Shown: positions 18,398 through 28,144, counted from the first letter of the stretch. The stretch is 64,000 bases of DNA from Bacteroidota bacterium (GCA_020402865.1 JADBYT010000010.1:186001-250000), one strand, 5' to 3'. The notes: generated by a model from the sequence alone, not told the origin. A program made the numbers and translations.

Positions 18398-18534
18398 CAC
18401 TTCAACCCTCTCCCTTCACATCTTCCGCAACAATTCCTGCATCCCTCTTTCATTCAACTTCTCAAATCAACTTCGCACCGCACGTCAACTCTTCTCCGCT
18501 TCACATTACTTTATTCAAATTGTTTACTCCTTAC

Positions 18535-18744
18535 CTACTTCGCCTTCACCGGACAGGTGCTTAGTCCGAAAATGCTGTACAGCGGGCAAAATCCAATGGC
18601 TGCAGTAACTGCAAAAACGCCCCCCAGAATTACAAGTACAAGTCCGATGGTGCCGGTAACAAATCCGCCAAAATAAAGTACGGCAAAGAGTACTGCCACA
18701 ATAAGGCGGATGATCCGGTCGATGTTTCCTACGTTGGTTTTCAT
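18535..18744 (-). CDS. DUF2892 (YgaP-type transmembrane) small membrane protein
   Basis: 69 aa. NVGNIDRIIRLIVA at the start, then two hydrophobic helices with a glycine hinge and a C-terminal CPLYSIFG...CP segment, all typical of DUF2892, the membrane part of YgaP-like proteins. Function unknown; relatives often lie beside rhodanese or redox genes. It follows a 29-aa membrane peptide gene by 25 nt, and the two probably share a promoter with a CRP/FNR-like site. Confidence 0.85.
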   Translation of the reverse strand: MKTNVGNIDRIIRLIVAVLFAVLYFGGFVTGTIGLVLVILGGVFAVTAAIGFCPLYSIFGLSTCPVKAK

Positions 18745-18769
18745 GGTTGTGTAGTGTTTGGTTAATTGT

Positions 18770-18859
18770 TTATCCGAAAATGAGCACTCCCGCTGTGACC
18801 AGCGCCGCGCAGGTGATGCACACCAGCAACAATCGGAAGAGCTTTTGTTTGTTTGTCAT
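18770..18859 (-). CDS. 29-residue single-helix membrane peptide
   Basis: ATG at 18859, stop at 18770. The peptide starts MTNKQKLFR and continues as one hydrophobic helix with two Cys (LLLVCITCAALVTAG) to a C-terminal Gly. Its basic N-terminus and single helix predict insertion in the inner membrane. It lies 25 nt upstream of the DUF2892 gene in the same direction and directly downstream of a candidate promoter, which supports it being translated. No family known to me. Confidence 0.5.
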   Translation of the reverse strand: MTNKQKLFRLLLVCITCAALVTAGVLIFG

Positions 18860-18869
18860 GTGGATACAT

Positions 18870-18914
18870 CAAAGTAACTACATGCAATTTCGGATCACTG
18901 TGACCGGAGTTACA
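18870..18914 (-). promoter_or_regulatory. CRP/FNR-like operator plus -7 box for the small-peptide/DUF2892 operon
   Basis: TGTGA-N6-TTACA at 18899-18914 is one base from the CRP-type consensus. On the minus strand TTACTTTG (18877 to 18870) is one base from TAnnTTTG. With a start point about 6 nt beyond the box, the operator centre lies near -42, the class II activator position. Confidence 0.4.
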
Positions 18915-18953
18915 CAGCAACCTGAGAGAAATCAGTAAAGAAAATGAGGCCGG

Positions 18954-20960
18954 TCAAACCAGCCCGTCGAGCAGGCTGTCGTCAACCAGATTGGGCAGGG
19001 TAACTTTCAGCTGCGGCGTGCGTTCCATTTCGCGTTTGATGGCGAAAATGGCTTCATCGTTACGCGCCCAGCTGCGGCGGGCAATGCCGTTGTTTACATC
19101 CCAGAACAGCATGCTCTGCAAACGACGTTCGGCATCGTCGCTGCCATCGAGTACGAGTCCGAAGCCGCCGTTGATCACTTCGCCCCAGCCTACGCCGCCA
19201 CCGTTGTGCAATGAAATCCATGTAGCGCCGCGAAAGCCGTCGCCCACGAAATTCTGCACGGCCATGTCGGCCGTGAAGCGCGAACCATCATAAATATTGG
19301 AAGTTTCGCGGTAAGGCGAATCGGTGCCCGATACATCGTGGTGATCGCGGCCAAGTACCACAGGTGCTTTCACACGGCCTTCGCGTATGGCTTTGTTAAT
19401 GGCCGATGCAATGCGGATACGTCCTTCACTGTCGGCATACAAAATACGCGCCTGCGAACCAACCACAAGGTTGTTCTGCATGGCATCGCGTATCCAGAGG
19501 ATATTGTCGTGCAACTGCTGTTTGATTTCGGCAGGTGCAGTTTTGTAAATATCTTCCATTACTTCCAGCGCCAGCGCATCGGTTACCGCCAGATCAGCGG
19601 CATCGGCCGAAGTGCACACCCAGCGGAACGGCCCGAAGCCGTAGTCGAAGCACATGGGGCCGAGAATATCCTGCACATAGGAAGGATAGCGGAATGTGCC
19701 GTCTTCCTTCACAATATCGGCCCCGGCGCGCATGGCTTCGAGCAAAAATGCATTACCGTAATCGAAGAAATACATGCCGCGCTCCGAAAGTGTATTTATT
19801 GCAGCCGCCTGCCTGCGCAGCGACTCCTGCACAATGCCGTGAAATTTCTGCGGCTCCTCGGCCATCATGCGGTTGGCTTCATCAAACGAAAGCCCGGCCG
19901 GATAGTAACCGCCCGCCCACGGGTTGTGCAGCGACGACTGATCGGAGCCAATATCCACATGCACATTATCGCGCACAAGGCGTTCCCACAAATCCACCAC
20001 ATTACCCTGATAAGCCAGCGACACTGCTTCTTTTGCGGCCTGCGCGTTGGCAATGCGCGCCATCAGCTCATCAATATTTTCATACACTTCGTCCACCCAT
20101 CCCTGCGAGTGACGTGTGTGTGTGGCTTTCGGATTTACTTCGGCCACCACGGCCACCAGCCCGGCAATTTTACCGGCTTTAGGCTGCGCACCGCTCATGC
20201 CGCCAAGGCCGCAGGTCACAAACAGGCGGCCTTTTCGGTCTTCTTCGTTAGCGGCAATTTTACGCGCAGCATTCATCACCGTAATGGTGGTGCCGTGTAC
20301 AATGCCCTGCGGCCCGATGTACATGAATGAGCCGGCGGTCATTTGTCCGTACTGCGTTACGCCCAGCGCATTGAAACGTTCCCAGTCGTCAGGCTTCGAG
20401 TAATTGGGAATCATCATGCCGTTGGTCACTACTACGCGCGGCGCATCCTTGTGCGAAGGAAAAAGACCGAGCGGGTGGCCTGAATACAGCACCAGCGTTT
20501 GTTCGTCGGTCATGGTGGCGAGATACTGCATGGTAAGCAGATACTGCGCCCAGTTCTGGAACACGGCTCCATTGCCGCCGTAAGTAATAAGTTCGTGCGG
20601 ATGCTGCGCCACGGCATAGTCGAGGTTGTTGCTCAGCATGTGCATGATAGCTGCAGCCTGCACCGAACGCTGCGGATACTCGGCAATGGGGCGTGCGAAA
20701 ATTTTATAGTCGGGACGGAAGCGGTACATGTAAATCCGCCCGTATGTTTTCAGTTCCTGTGCAAATTCAGGCGACAGCACAGCATGATGCTTTGCGTCGA
20801 AATAACGCAGCGCATTGCGCAGGGCCAGCTTTTCCTCAGCCGGAGTGAGTATGGCTTTCCGTTTGGGTGCGTGATTGAGCGCCGCATCAAACGGCTTGGG
20901 TTCGGGAAGCGTATCGGGAATACCGCGAAGAATAGCGGCCTGAAATTCGGCTGTGTTCAT
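18954..20960 (-). CDS. hutU: Urocanate hydratase
   Basis: 668 aa, longer than the roughly 560 aa of classical HutU; the extra length lies partly in an N-terminal 80-100 residues. It converts urocanate to imidazolone propionate in histidine breakdown, using tightly bound NAD. Diagnostic stretches: TYGGNGAVFQNWAQY, YSGHPLGLFPS, TNGMMIPNYSK, YGQMTAGSFMYIGPQGI, CGLGGMSGAQ, FFDYGNA and YGFGPFRWVC. No other hut gene is in the window. A 330-codon open frame on the opposite strand is a shadow. No terminator seen downstream. Confidence 0.92.
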   Translation of the reverse strand: MNTAEFQAAILRGIPDTLPEPKPFDAALNHAPKRKAILTPAEEKLALRNALRYFDAKHHAVLSPEFAQELKTYGRIYMYRFRPDYKIFARPIAEYPQRSVQAAAIMHMLSNNLDYAVAQHPHELITYGGNGAVFQNWAQYLLTMQYLATMTDEQTLVLYSGHPLGLFPSHKDAPRVVVTNGMMIPNYSKPDDWERFNALGVTQYGQMTAGSFMYIGPQGIVHGTTITVMNAARKIAANEEDRKGRLFVTCGLGGMSGAQPKAGKIAGLVAVVAEVNPKATHTRHSQGWVDEVYENIDELMARIANAQAAKEAVSLAYQGNVVDLWERLVRDNVHVDIGSDQSSLHNPWAGGYYPAGLSFDEANRMMAEEPQKFHGIVQESLRRQAAAINTLSERGMYFFDYGNAFLLEAMRAGADIVKEDGTFRYPSYVQDILGPMCFDYGFGPFRWVCTSADAADLAVTDALALEVMEDIYKTAPAEIKQQLHDNILWIRDAMQNNLVVGSQARILYADSEGRIRIASAINKAIREGRVKAPVVLGRDHHDVSGTDSPYRETSNIYDGSRFTADMAVQNFVGDGFRGATWISLHNGGGVGWGEVINGGFGLVLDGSDDAERRLQSMLFWDVNNGIARRSWARNDEAIFAIKREMERTPQLKVTLPNLVDDSLLDGLV

Positions 20961-21065
20961 AGATTATCTAAAATATGTGTAAAAATACGAATCCTGAGAT
21001 TTTAACATGATGCACAAGCATTGCGCAGGTGCATCTTTTTAACATTAAAATACAAACTACCAATA

Positions 21066-21844
<779 letters not shown>

Positions 21845-21856
21845 TTACAGGATTAA

Positions 21857-22291
21857 TTACTTGAGGAAATTGGAGATCATACCACCAATTCCGCCGCCGC
21901 CGCCACCGATATTTTTCATAATATCGCCGAGGTCGAAGCTGCTGTCGTTGGGGTCGTTGGTTTTGTTTACGAATTTATTCATCACCATGGGAATGAGTGA
22001 AGAAGCGATGTTGCCGGCGGCACCTGAATCGAGGCCGAATTTTTTGGCAAGATCAGCCGCTACATTTCCTTGTACGGCACTGGCCACAGGGCTTGAAGCG
22101 GCATCACCGCCTTTGAACATATTCATCAGGCTGCTGAGATCGCCGCCGGAGGCTTGTGATTTGAGTGAATTGAGAATTGACTCGCCGGTGGTTTTGATGG
22201 CGTCGTCGTTTTTCTCGTTGGGAATGGCCGGGTTGTTAACGATTGCATCGCCGGCGTGTTCTTTTACCAGATTGATCAGATTATCAAGCAT
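21857..22291 (-). CDS. DUF937-family protein
   Basis: 144 aa, cytosolic, no signal peptide. It has the low-complexity Gly/Ala/Asn make-up and short amphipathic helices of DUF937 (YidB-like) proteins, with a glycine run GGGGGGIGGMI near the C-terminus. Role unknown. Divergent from the glycosyltransferase gene, with the two starts 78 nt apart and overlapping promoter-like sequences between them. Confidence 0.7.
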   Translation of the reverse strand: MLDNLINLVKEHAGDAIVNNPAIPNEKNDDAIKTTGESILNSLKSQASGGDLSSLMNMFKGGDAASSPVASAVQGNVAADLAKKFGLDSGAAGNIASSLIPMVMNKFVNKTNDPNDSSFDLGDIMKNIGGGGGGIGGMISNFLK

Positions 22292-22356
22292 GGGCGTGTG
22301 TTATATGTGAGCTGTGAAGATACAAAGTATTCACCTGAAAGTGGTAAACTCTTGGT

Positions 22357-22364
22357 TATCTTTG
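22357..22364 (+). promoter_or_regulatory. Perfect -7 element TATCTTTG, 6 nt before the glycosyltransferase ATG
   Basis: Exact TAnnTTTG match ending at 22364, with ATG at 22370. The transcript would start at the A of the ATG or next to it. Confidence 0.5.
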
Positions 22365-22369
22365 CCGCC

Positions 22370-23503
22370 ATGCTTGTGGTTGTAAATACACGCCTGCTTA
22401 TTCCCGACAGGCTCGACGGAATTGGCCGCTTTACGGATGAAACGCTTAAACGCATTACACAAATGCGTCCCGACGATCATTTTGTGTTTTTGTTTGACCG
22501 CGAAGTGGATGAGCGTTTCATTTATTCCGACAATATAACACCTGTAAAGCTGTTTCCCCCGGCACGCCGTCCGTGGCTTTATAACCTCTGGCTCAACTGG
22601 TCGGTGCGCGGTGTGCTGCGCGATCTGAAGCCTGACCTGTTTTATTCGCCCGACGGATTTTTACCGCTCAATACGCAAACGCCCTGTTTGCCGGTAATTC
22701 ATGATCTCAATTTCGAGCATTATCCGCAGGATCTTTCGCGGAAATATTCGAAATGGTATCGTAAAAACTTTCCGCTGTTTGCGCAAAAAGGCGAACGCAT
22801 TCTTACTGTTTCCGAATTTTCGAAAGCGGATATTGCAGACCGTTATACAATTGATGCGACAAAAATTGATGTGGTTTACAATGCGGCCTCCGAAGCTTTT
22901 CAGCCATTGGAAGCAGATGCCGTGAAGGCCGTGCGCGAGCAGTACAGCGGCGGTGCACCGTACTTTTTGTTTGTAGGCGCATTGCATCCGCGCAAAAACT
23001 TAGTGCGTTTGGTAGAAGCATTCGTGCAGTACAAACAAAAACACCCTACGGCCACCAAACTGCTTATTACCGGTGCGCCTTACTGGAAATACCACGCGCT
23101 TGATTCGCTGCTGGCACAACTGCCCGATAAAAAAGAAGTGGTATTTACCGGCCGCCTCAGCGACGAAGAACTTGTGCGCATTACAGGAGCGGCGCATGCT
23201 GTGACCTATCTGCCATACTTCGAAGGCTTCGGCATTCCCATTGTGGAAGCCATGGCCTGCCGCGTGCCCGTGCTCACCGCCAATGTCACATCAATGCCCG
23301 AAGTGGGCGGCGATGCGGCACTTTATGCCGACCCGTTTGATGTAGCGGCCATTGCAGCCGCACTGGAAAAAATAGACAACGATCAAGTCCTGCGCGCTCA
23401 GCTCATTGATAAAGCCGCCCAACGCAGCAAGGCCTTTTCATGGCAAGAGTCGGCCGAAAAAATCTGGACGTGCATGGAACAATGTGTACACACGCATGCT
23501 TAA
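22370..23503 (+). CDS. Glycosyltransferase, GT4/GT1-like (GT-B fold)
   Basis: 377 aa. The C-terminal half has the donor-binding signatures: [28 protein letters not shown] and [19 protein letters not shown], the last including the E-x7-E pair of retaining GT4 enzymes. It transfers a sugar from a nucleotide donor onto an unknown acceptor at the cytosolic face. The frame is open upstream to 22256, but that part overlaps the divergent gene; ATG 22370 just after a consensus -7 box is chosen. It overlaps rnhB by 8 nt. Confidence 0.88.
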   Translation: MLVVVNTRLLIPDRLDGIGRFTDETLKRITQMRPDDHFVFLFDREVDERFIYSDNITPVKLFPPARRPWLYNLWLNWSVRGVLRDLKPDLFYSPDGFLPLNTQTPCLPVIHDLNFEHYPQDLSRKYSKWYRKNFPLFAQKGERILTVSEFSKADIADRYTIDATKIDVVYNAASEAFQPLEADAVKAVREQYSGGAPYFLFVGALHPRKNLVRLVEAFVQYKQKHPTATKLLITGAPYWKYHALDSLLAQLPDKKEVVFTGRLSDEELVRITGAAHAVTYLPYFEGFGIPIVEAMACRVPVLTANVTSMPEVGGDAALYADPFDVAAIAAALEKIDNDQVLRAQLIDKAAQRSKAFSWQESAEKIWTCMEQCVHTHA

Positions 23504-24098
23504 AAACCGGTATCAGCACGAACACACCGAAGCCGGCTGCGACGAAGCCGGGCGCGGCTGTCTGGCCGGGCCGGTATATGCTGCCGCAGTTATTCTTCCG
23601 CCCGATTTCAAGCATAAACTGCTTAACGACTCGAAGCAACTGAGCGATGCCCAGCGCCGCGAAGTACGTCCGTACATCGAAGAAAAAGCCATTGCCTGGG
23701 CCGTGGCCAGCATGAGTGTGGATGAAATTGACGAACTGAATATTCTCCGCGCTTCGTTTGCCGCCATGCACAAAGCCATTGCGCAACTAAAAACCACGCC
23801 CGGCTTCCTGCTCATTGATGGCAACCGCTTCAAGCCGGCTTATCCAGGCATTCCGCATGCCTGCATCATTGGCGGCGACGGAAAATACAAAAGTATTGCT
23901 GCCGCCAGCATCCTCGCCAAAACTTACCGCGACGATTACATGGATGCGCTGCACGAAGAATTTCCGCAGTACGACTGGCTGAAGAACAAAGGCTATGGCA
24001 CGGCCAAACATCGTGCGGCCATTGTGCAATACGGCCTCACGGCGCATCACCGCAAGAGTTTCAGGCAGTTGCCCGATCAGCTGGAACTGAAGTTTTGA
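23496..24098 (+). CDS. rnhB: Ribonuclease HII
   Basis: 200 aa. It cleaves the RNA strand of RNA-DNA hybrids and removes single ribonucleotides from DNA. D16-E17 in [21 protein letters not shown] and [17 protein letters not shown] give the D-E-D-D metal site. The start overlaps the glycosyltransferase end by 8 nt, so the genes are cotranscribed. Convergent with the DUF1501 gene 9 nt downstream, without a visible terminator. Confidence 0.95.
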   Translation: MLKNRYQHEHTEAGCDEAGRGCLAGPVYAAAVILPPDFKHKLLNDSKQLSDAQRREVRPYIEEKAIAWAVASMSVDEIDELNILRASFAAMHKAIAQLKTTPGFLLIDGNRFKPAYPGIPHACIIGGDGKYKSIAAASILAKTYRDDYMDALHEEFPQYDWLKNKGYGTAKHRAAIVQYGLTAHHRKSFRQLPDQLELKF

Positions 24099-24107
24099 GC
24101 TTTCACC

Positions 24108-25346
24108 CTACACAAAATCCCAAAGCTTAAACGGTCCGCCCAGCACTTTCTCGGCATCCGTTTTCAACCATTTTTCCAGCAGTGTGGCATACACTTCGCG
24201 GAAATCGACTTTATAAATCAAATCGCCGTTATCGAGATTTTTGAGGTCGGGTGCCTCGTTGAGGATGCCTTTCTGCTGCAGGCTTCCGCCCGCCAGAAAA
24301 AGCACGTTTGCGGTGCCGTGATCGGTTCCTTTGCCGGCGTTTTGTTTTACGCGGCGGCCAAACTCGGAGAAAGTCATTACCACGGTATCGTCCCAGCGGC
24401 CGCCTTCCTTGAGGTCTTCGGCAAACTGTTTCAGGGCATCGCTATACACATTGAGCAAACGGTTTTGCTGACCGTTTTGCGATACGTGCGTATCAAAGCC
24501 GGGGAGTGATACGTAATAAATTACGGTTTCACTTTCGGCGCGGATGAGTTCGGCAATCATTTTCATTTGCCGGCCAAACTCGTGCTGCGGATAGATGCGT
24601 TTTGAGCGGAAGCCGTCGGCATGTGTGTGCAGATAATCGGCGCTTTGAATAGTGGAGGCAAGCGTTTTGTGCAGATACTCCACATTATGTTCATCGTGCT
24701 CATGCCCGTGATCGTGTGGCACATACGCGGCCGACACGTTGCGCACGAGTTTGTCGTTGCTGAGGTTGTACAGGCGTTTCGGGTTGCCGGCTGCAATGCC
24801 GCTGTTTATGTTGCCTTTGAGCGCCATGCTGAGCACTTCGTCCACTTCGAGCGCGAGGTGCGGCTTTTGCGGCTGCCCCATGCAGCAGCTGTCGAGGTAA
24901 CGGCCAATCCAGCCGGTGCTCCAGTTCTGATCGGCCCCGCTGGCACTTTGCCAGATGTCGGTAGAGCGGAAATGCGAGCGGTTCGGATTGGGATAGCCTA
25001 CGCTGTTGAACATGGCCAGATGCCCGGCATTGTGCAAATCAGCCAAGCCTTTCATCACTCCGTTAAAGGCAAAATGCTTGTCGATGGTGATAATATCATT
25101 TGCCTTCAGGCCAATGCCGGGGCGGTTGCTGTGATAGAGATCATCGCCAAAGGGCACAAGTGTATTCAGGCCGTCGTTTCCACCCGAAAGCTGGATCACC
25201 ACAAGGATGCGGCCGTTGGTATTTCCGGCAAGCAGTTTACGCTGCACATCGGCTTCGGCTGCCGCTTTGAGGAAATTGGGCAACAGCAGCGAGGCAGATG
25301 CCAGTCCGCTCAATCGCAAAAAGTCTTTTCTTGAGTACGTTCCCAT
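24108..25346 (-). CDS. DUF1501-family exported protein
   Basis: 412 aa. The N-terminus TYSRKDFLRLSGLASASLLLP resembles a twin-arginine signal with RK in place of RR. The body has DUF1501 features of the sulfatase/alkaline phosphatase-like fold: VIQLSGGNDGLNTLVP near the start and MTFSEFGRRVKQNAGKGTDHGTAN near the end. DUF1501 and DUF1800 genes are almost always paired, as here (4 nt apart). Function unknown, probably extracytoplasmic. Confidence 0.88.
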   Translation of the reverse strand: MGTYSRKDFLRLSGLASASLLLPNFLKAAAEADVQRKLLAGNTNGRILVVIQLSGGNDGLNTLVPFGDDLYHSNRPGIGLKANDIITIDKHFAFNGVMKGLADLHNAGHLAMFNSVGYPNPNRSHFRSTDIWQSASGADQNWSTGWIGRYLDSCCMGQPQKPHLALEVDEVLSMALKGNINSGIAAGNPKRLYNLSNDKLVRNVSAAYVPHDHGHEHDEHNVEYLHKTLASTIQSADYLHTHADGFRSKRIYPQHEFGRQMKMIAELIRAESETVIYYVSLPGFDTHVSQNGQQNRLLNVYSDALKQFAEDLKEGGRWDDTVVMTFSEFGRRVKQNAGKGTDHGTANVLFLAGGSLQQKGILNEAPDLKNLDNGDLIYKVDFREVYATLLEKWLKTDAEKVLGGPFKLWDFV

Positions 25347-25350
25347 GGCC

Positions 25351-26745
25351 TTAAATGAGTTGATATTCGGGCAGCTTCATTACGGCTGCTATGGTGGTGA
25401 TAATGCGTCGTTCGGGCGTTGAGTTGTCCACTTCGGCTTCAATGGCCTTGCGGTCAATACGCATCTGCGGCGATTGAATGAAGTAAGCAATTACATCGTT
25501 GGTAAGGTCTTTCGAAGGCTTGAAAAACTGTACCAGTTCACTCCAGTCTGATTTAATATTGATACGTTTTTCCTCGCGGCTTTTTCCGTCGTTCTTTTCT
25601 TCAAACGCCGGTTTGCGTTTTATTTTCACGGTACCCTGTTGCACAATTGCAGTGGGCAGATGCACGCGGTAAAGCAGCGAGAGACTGTCGATCCAGTTCC
25701 GGCCGCCTTTCCATCCGGCCACGTTAGGCGGGAAGAACAGCGTTTGTCCAAGAATATCCTGCAAGGCCAGTACCTGTTTATCTTCAGTATCGAGTTTAAG
25801 CAAACGTTTGTAGCGTACTATTAATTCAGTGGGCGATGAAACGATACAGCCAATATTGCGCTGCGCATAAAACCAGTCGGCAAGCAGCATATACTTCACC
25901 GTGGCCGAAATATCATAGCCGGAATTGTAAAATACCTTAGCCAGTTCGGCCACGTGATCTTCATTTATGGTTGCGTTTACGAAAAGGCGATACATTTTCC
26001 GGCACACATAGGTGGCGGTTTGCTTTCGTTCGAGCAGCATTTCCAGCACATCTTCGCCGCTGAAACGACCTGTTTTGCCGAAAATCGTTTTTTCGCCCTC
26101 GTCGTGATCTTCGGGCTTGAACTCATATTCGCCTTTCATGTTTACGGTCCATCCCGTAAACGCGCGTGCAGCCTCTTTAATATCAAACTCGGTATAACCC
26201 TGTCCTTCGCCAAGTGTGAAAAGCTCCATTACTTCTCGGGCGAAGTTTTCATTTGGTGCTTTTTTCTTGTTCTGCTGATTATTGAGATAAATAATCATGG
26301 AAGGATCTTTCGCCACCGCGTGAAGCATGGTGCGGAAATTACCCAGCGCATGATCACGAAGCATATTGTGCTGCACCTGCATAAGCCAGGCAAATGCAGT
26401 GCCGGTGGCAAAATGATTGTGCCAGAAAAGAAGCATTTTTTCGCGCAGTACTGCCCGTGCCACAGCCATCCTGTCGAGCCAGGCCAGATTCAGTTTTTCA
26501 GTATCTTCCTTCGATTTAAGCACCATAAGCAGGGCTTTGAGGGTGGACACTTCGCCATTGTCTTTAGTGTCGGGGCGCGGAATGTAAAGAATGGGCTGGT
26601 TGATGGTGGCATCCTGAAAAAGCATATCCACCGCTTCTTCACGAGTTTTCCCTTCAAACCTTACAAGATCAGAAGGTCGGACGCCAAAACCGGCACGCAG
26701 CATCAGATGCTGTAGTTCCTGTCTGCTCAGTGCTTTTCCTTTCAT
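25351..26745 (-). CDS. DUF1800-family protein
   Basis: 464 aa. Characteristic stretches LFWHNHFATG, NENFAREVMELFTLGEGQGYTE, KEAARAFTGW and FYNSGYDISATVKYML. No convincing signal peptide at the chosen ATG. It forms a two-gene operon with the DUF1501 gene downstream. Role unknown; the pair is common in Bacteroidota and Planctomycetota. A perfect FNR-type palindrome lies about 130 nt upstream. Confidence 0.88.
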   Translation of the reverse strand: MKGKALSRQELQHLMLRAGFGVRPSDLVRFEGKTREEAVDMLFQDATINQPILYIPRPDTKDNGEVSTLKALLMVLKSKEDTEKLNLAWLDRMAVARAVLREKMLLFWHNHFATGTAFAWLMQVQHNMLRDHALGNFRTMLHAVAKDPSMIIYLNNQQNKKKAPNENFAREVMELFTLGEGQGYTEFDIKEAARAFTGWTVNMKGEYEFKPEDHDEGEKTIFGKTGRFSGEDVLEMLLERKQTATYVCRKMYRLFVNATINEDHVAELAKVFYNSGYDISATVKYMLLADWFYAQRNIGCIVSSPTELIVRYKRLLKLDTEDKQVLALQDILGQTLFFPPNVAGWKGGRNWIDSLSLLYRVHLPTAIVQQGTVKIKRKPAFEEKNDGKSREEKRINIKSDWSELVQFFKPSKDLTNDVIAYFIQSPQMRIDRKAIEAEVDNSTPERRIITTIAAVMKLPEYQLI

Positions 26746-26869
26746 TGTGGTGTGTATTTTGGTTGAAGATAATCCGGATTTCCTATACCATGCAATGGCA
26801 ATTCCTGTGCCGGATAAATTTTTATACGCTTGTAACTTTTACCCCTGACCAAGCGTCGAAGCATAATTT

Positions 26870-26887
26870 GTTTGATGTAAATCAAAC
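26870..26887. promoter_or_regulatory. FNR-type palindrome GTTTGAT-N4-ATCAAAC
   Basis: GTTTGAT (26870-26876), GTAA, ATCAAAC (26881-26887). The core TTGAT-N4-ATCAA equals the FNR consensus. It lies upstream of the DUF1800/DUF1501 operon. No good -7 box was found at the class II distance, so the target is unsure. The rest of 26746-26990 holds only the terminator at 26932. Confidence 0.45.
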
Positions 26888-26931
26888 GCCTGTATTATAT
26901 ATCCAGTATGTGGGCGGCTGCACACCTGCAT

Positions 26932-26965
26932 AAAAAAAGCGAACCGGTGTTGTTCCGGTCCGCTT
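26932..26965 (-). terminator. Terminator of the 27494 lipoprotein gene
   Basis: AAGCGaACCGG (26937-26947) pairs with CCGGTcCGCTT (26955-26965); on the minus strand a T-run (complement of 26932-26938) follows. Confidence 0.75.
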
Positions 26966-26990
26966 CTAAGTAACTGTTAGTATTTTTTAT

Positions 26991-27494
26991 TTAGCGCAGC
27001 ATAAAGTCCCATTTCTGGCTGAACTTCCTTTGCTCGGCTTTTACAGCATCCATCGTTTTCTGCGACTGGCTGTCGTAGTTCTGAATATCGGTTTCAAGTG
27101 AAGCCAGCTCCTCCTCTGTGGGTTCGGCGCCGCTGGCAAATTTAGCCGTAGTGGCTACAATCCGTTTCACTTCCGCGTCGCATAATTTGCTCATGTTTTC
27201 AAAATGTGCAATCGCAGCGTTGTAGTAGCCGGGATCTTTTTCATCAATCGGCTTCATCTGTTTGGTTTCGGCGAGGGCATTTTTAATTGCAGCCGAAAAT
27301 TTACCATAAACAGCATTGAGCGTATCAAGGTTATGCCCGTCGAGCTGATCAGCCATCTGATCGGAAAGGTCATTTACCTTATCGCTCAGATCAACTAGTT
27401 TGTCATTAAAAGCGATAGCATCTTTTTGGGTGGGGCCGCAGGAGGTAATGAGCAGTGCAAACACTGCTGTAATGGCAAGGAAATAGTGTTTCAT
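26991..27494 (-). CDS. Lipoprotein of unknown function, helical
   Basis: 167 aa with a lipobox (LLITSC, Cys19). The mature part is predicted all-helical, rich in Asp, Glu, Lys and Ala with a heptad-like stretch LVDLSDKVNDLSDQMADQL. Probably anchored in the inner or outer membrane facing the periplasm. Function unknown. It has its own promoter (TTTG, 17-nt spacer, TATAATTG) and terminator, so it is a single-gene unit. Divergent from the DUF983 gene. Confidence 0.75.
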   Translation of the reverse strand: MKHYFLAITAVFALLITSCGPTQKDAIAFNDKLVDLSDKVNDLSDQMADQLDGHNLDTLNAVYGKFSAAIKNALAETKQMKPIDEKDPGYYNAAIAHFENMSKLCDAEVKRIVATTAKFASGAEPTEEELASLETDIQNYDSQSQKTMDAVKAEQRKFSQKWDFMLR

Positions 27495-27510
27495 GTAGTC
27501 TGGTTTTGTT

Positions 27511-27539
27511 CAATTATACACATTTTTCAGACTTTCAAA
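27511..27539 (-). promoter_or_regulatory. Promoter of the lipoprotein gene
   Basis: Minus strand: TTTG (27539-27536), 17-nt spacer, TATAATTG (27518-27511), one base from TAnnTTTG; 17 nt before the ATG at 27494. Confidence 0.5.
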
Positions 27540-27581
27540 GCTGGTTTATTGAACAAAAACCGGCTAAAACCGGCGTATTAG

Positions 27582-27625
27582 GTGATTTTGGTCACTTTTA
27601 AACTCATGCAGCTAAGTTAATTTTG
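27582..27625 (+). promoter_or_regulatory. CRP-type site GTGA-N6-TCAC and -7 box TAATTTTG before the DUF983 gene
   Basis: GTGA-N6-TCAC (27582-27595) is the exact CRP core. TAATTTTG (27618-27625) is an exact -7 match. No -33 TTG stands at the right distance, but the operator centre lies about 43 nt before the predicted start point, which fits activator-dependent (class II) transcription. Confidence 0.5.
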
Positions 27626-27645
27626 CATCCGAAAGCCCGCTATCT

Positions 27646-28041
27646 ATGAAACAAGGCCCACTTTACAGCATTTTTGCGTCGAAATGCCCGAAATGCAATC
27701 TTGGTGATTTGTATGTGGATAATAATCCCTTCCACCTCCGCCAGTTAGGTGAAATGCGTAAAAGCTGCTCCTGCTGCAATCAGCCCTATGAGCCGGAAAC
27801 CGGTTTTTATTATGGCGCCATGTATGTGAGTTATGGTGTTTCTATTATTCTGATGTTTATTCCGGCCGCAGTGCTTTACTTCGGATTTAACGCCGCTTTT
27901 CCGCTGCTTTTAGGTACTGTGTTAGGTATTTATATCCTCTCTTTCCCGCTGGTTTTCCGCTGGTCGCGCAATATCTGGCTGAATATTTTTGTGCGTTTCG
28001 ACCCTGAGCTTCGGCAAAAACTCCGTAATCAGCCTGTCTGA
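27646..28041 (+). CDS. DUF983-family membrane protein
   Basis: 131 aa. A Cys-rich N-terminus, CPKCNLGDL (15-23) and CSCCNQPYEPETGFYYGAMY, then two membrane helices. These are standard DUF983 features; the CxxC pairs suggest a zinc ribbon. Function unknown. Upstream is a CRP-type operator and a consensus -7 box, so expression is probably regulated by a CRP/FNR-family activator. Confidence 0.9.
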   Translation: MKQGPLYSIFASKCPKCNLGDLYVDNNPFHLRQLGEMRKSCSCCNQPYEPETGFYYGAMYVSYGVSIILMFIPAAVLYFGFNAAFPLLLGTVLGIYILSFPLVFRWSRNIWLNIFVRFDPELRQKLRNQPV

Positions 28042-28120
28042 TTCATTTTCAGGTGTTACTTTTCCTCATGCCGGTATTTATGCTCAAAAGCATAGCTACA
28101 GTTGGCACTGCTTTTGATCG

Positions 28121-28144
28121 GGTGAATGAAATTCACCATATTTG
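28121..28144 (+). promoter_or_regulatory. Perfect palindrome overlapping the promoter of the 28151 lipoprotein gene
   Basis: GGTGAAT (28121-28127), GAA, ATTCACC (28131-28137), running into CATATTTG (28137-28144), one mismatch from the -7 consensus. Lying between the -33 and -7 zones, it would suit a repressor. Confidence 0.4.

Noticed and set aside
19338-20330. 330-codon open frame opposite hutU
   Set aside because: Lies wholly inside hutU in antisense; its product is His/Cys/Phe-rich with no domain, typical of a shadow of a GC-biased gene.
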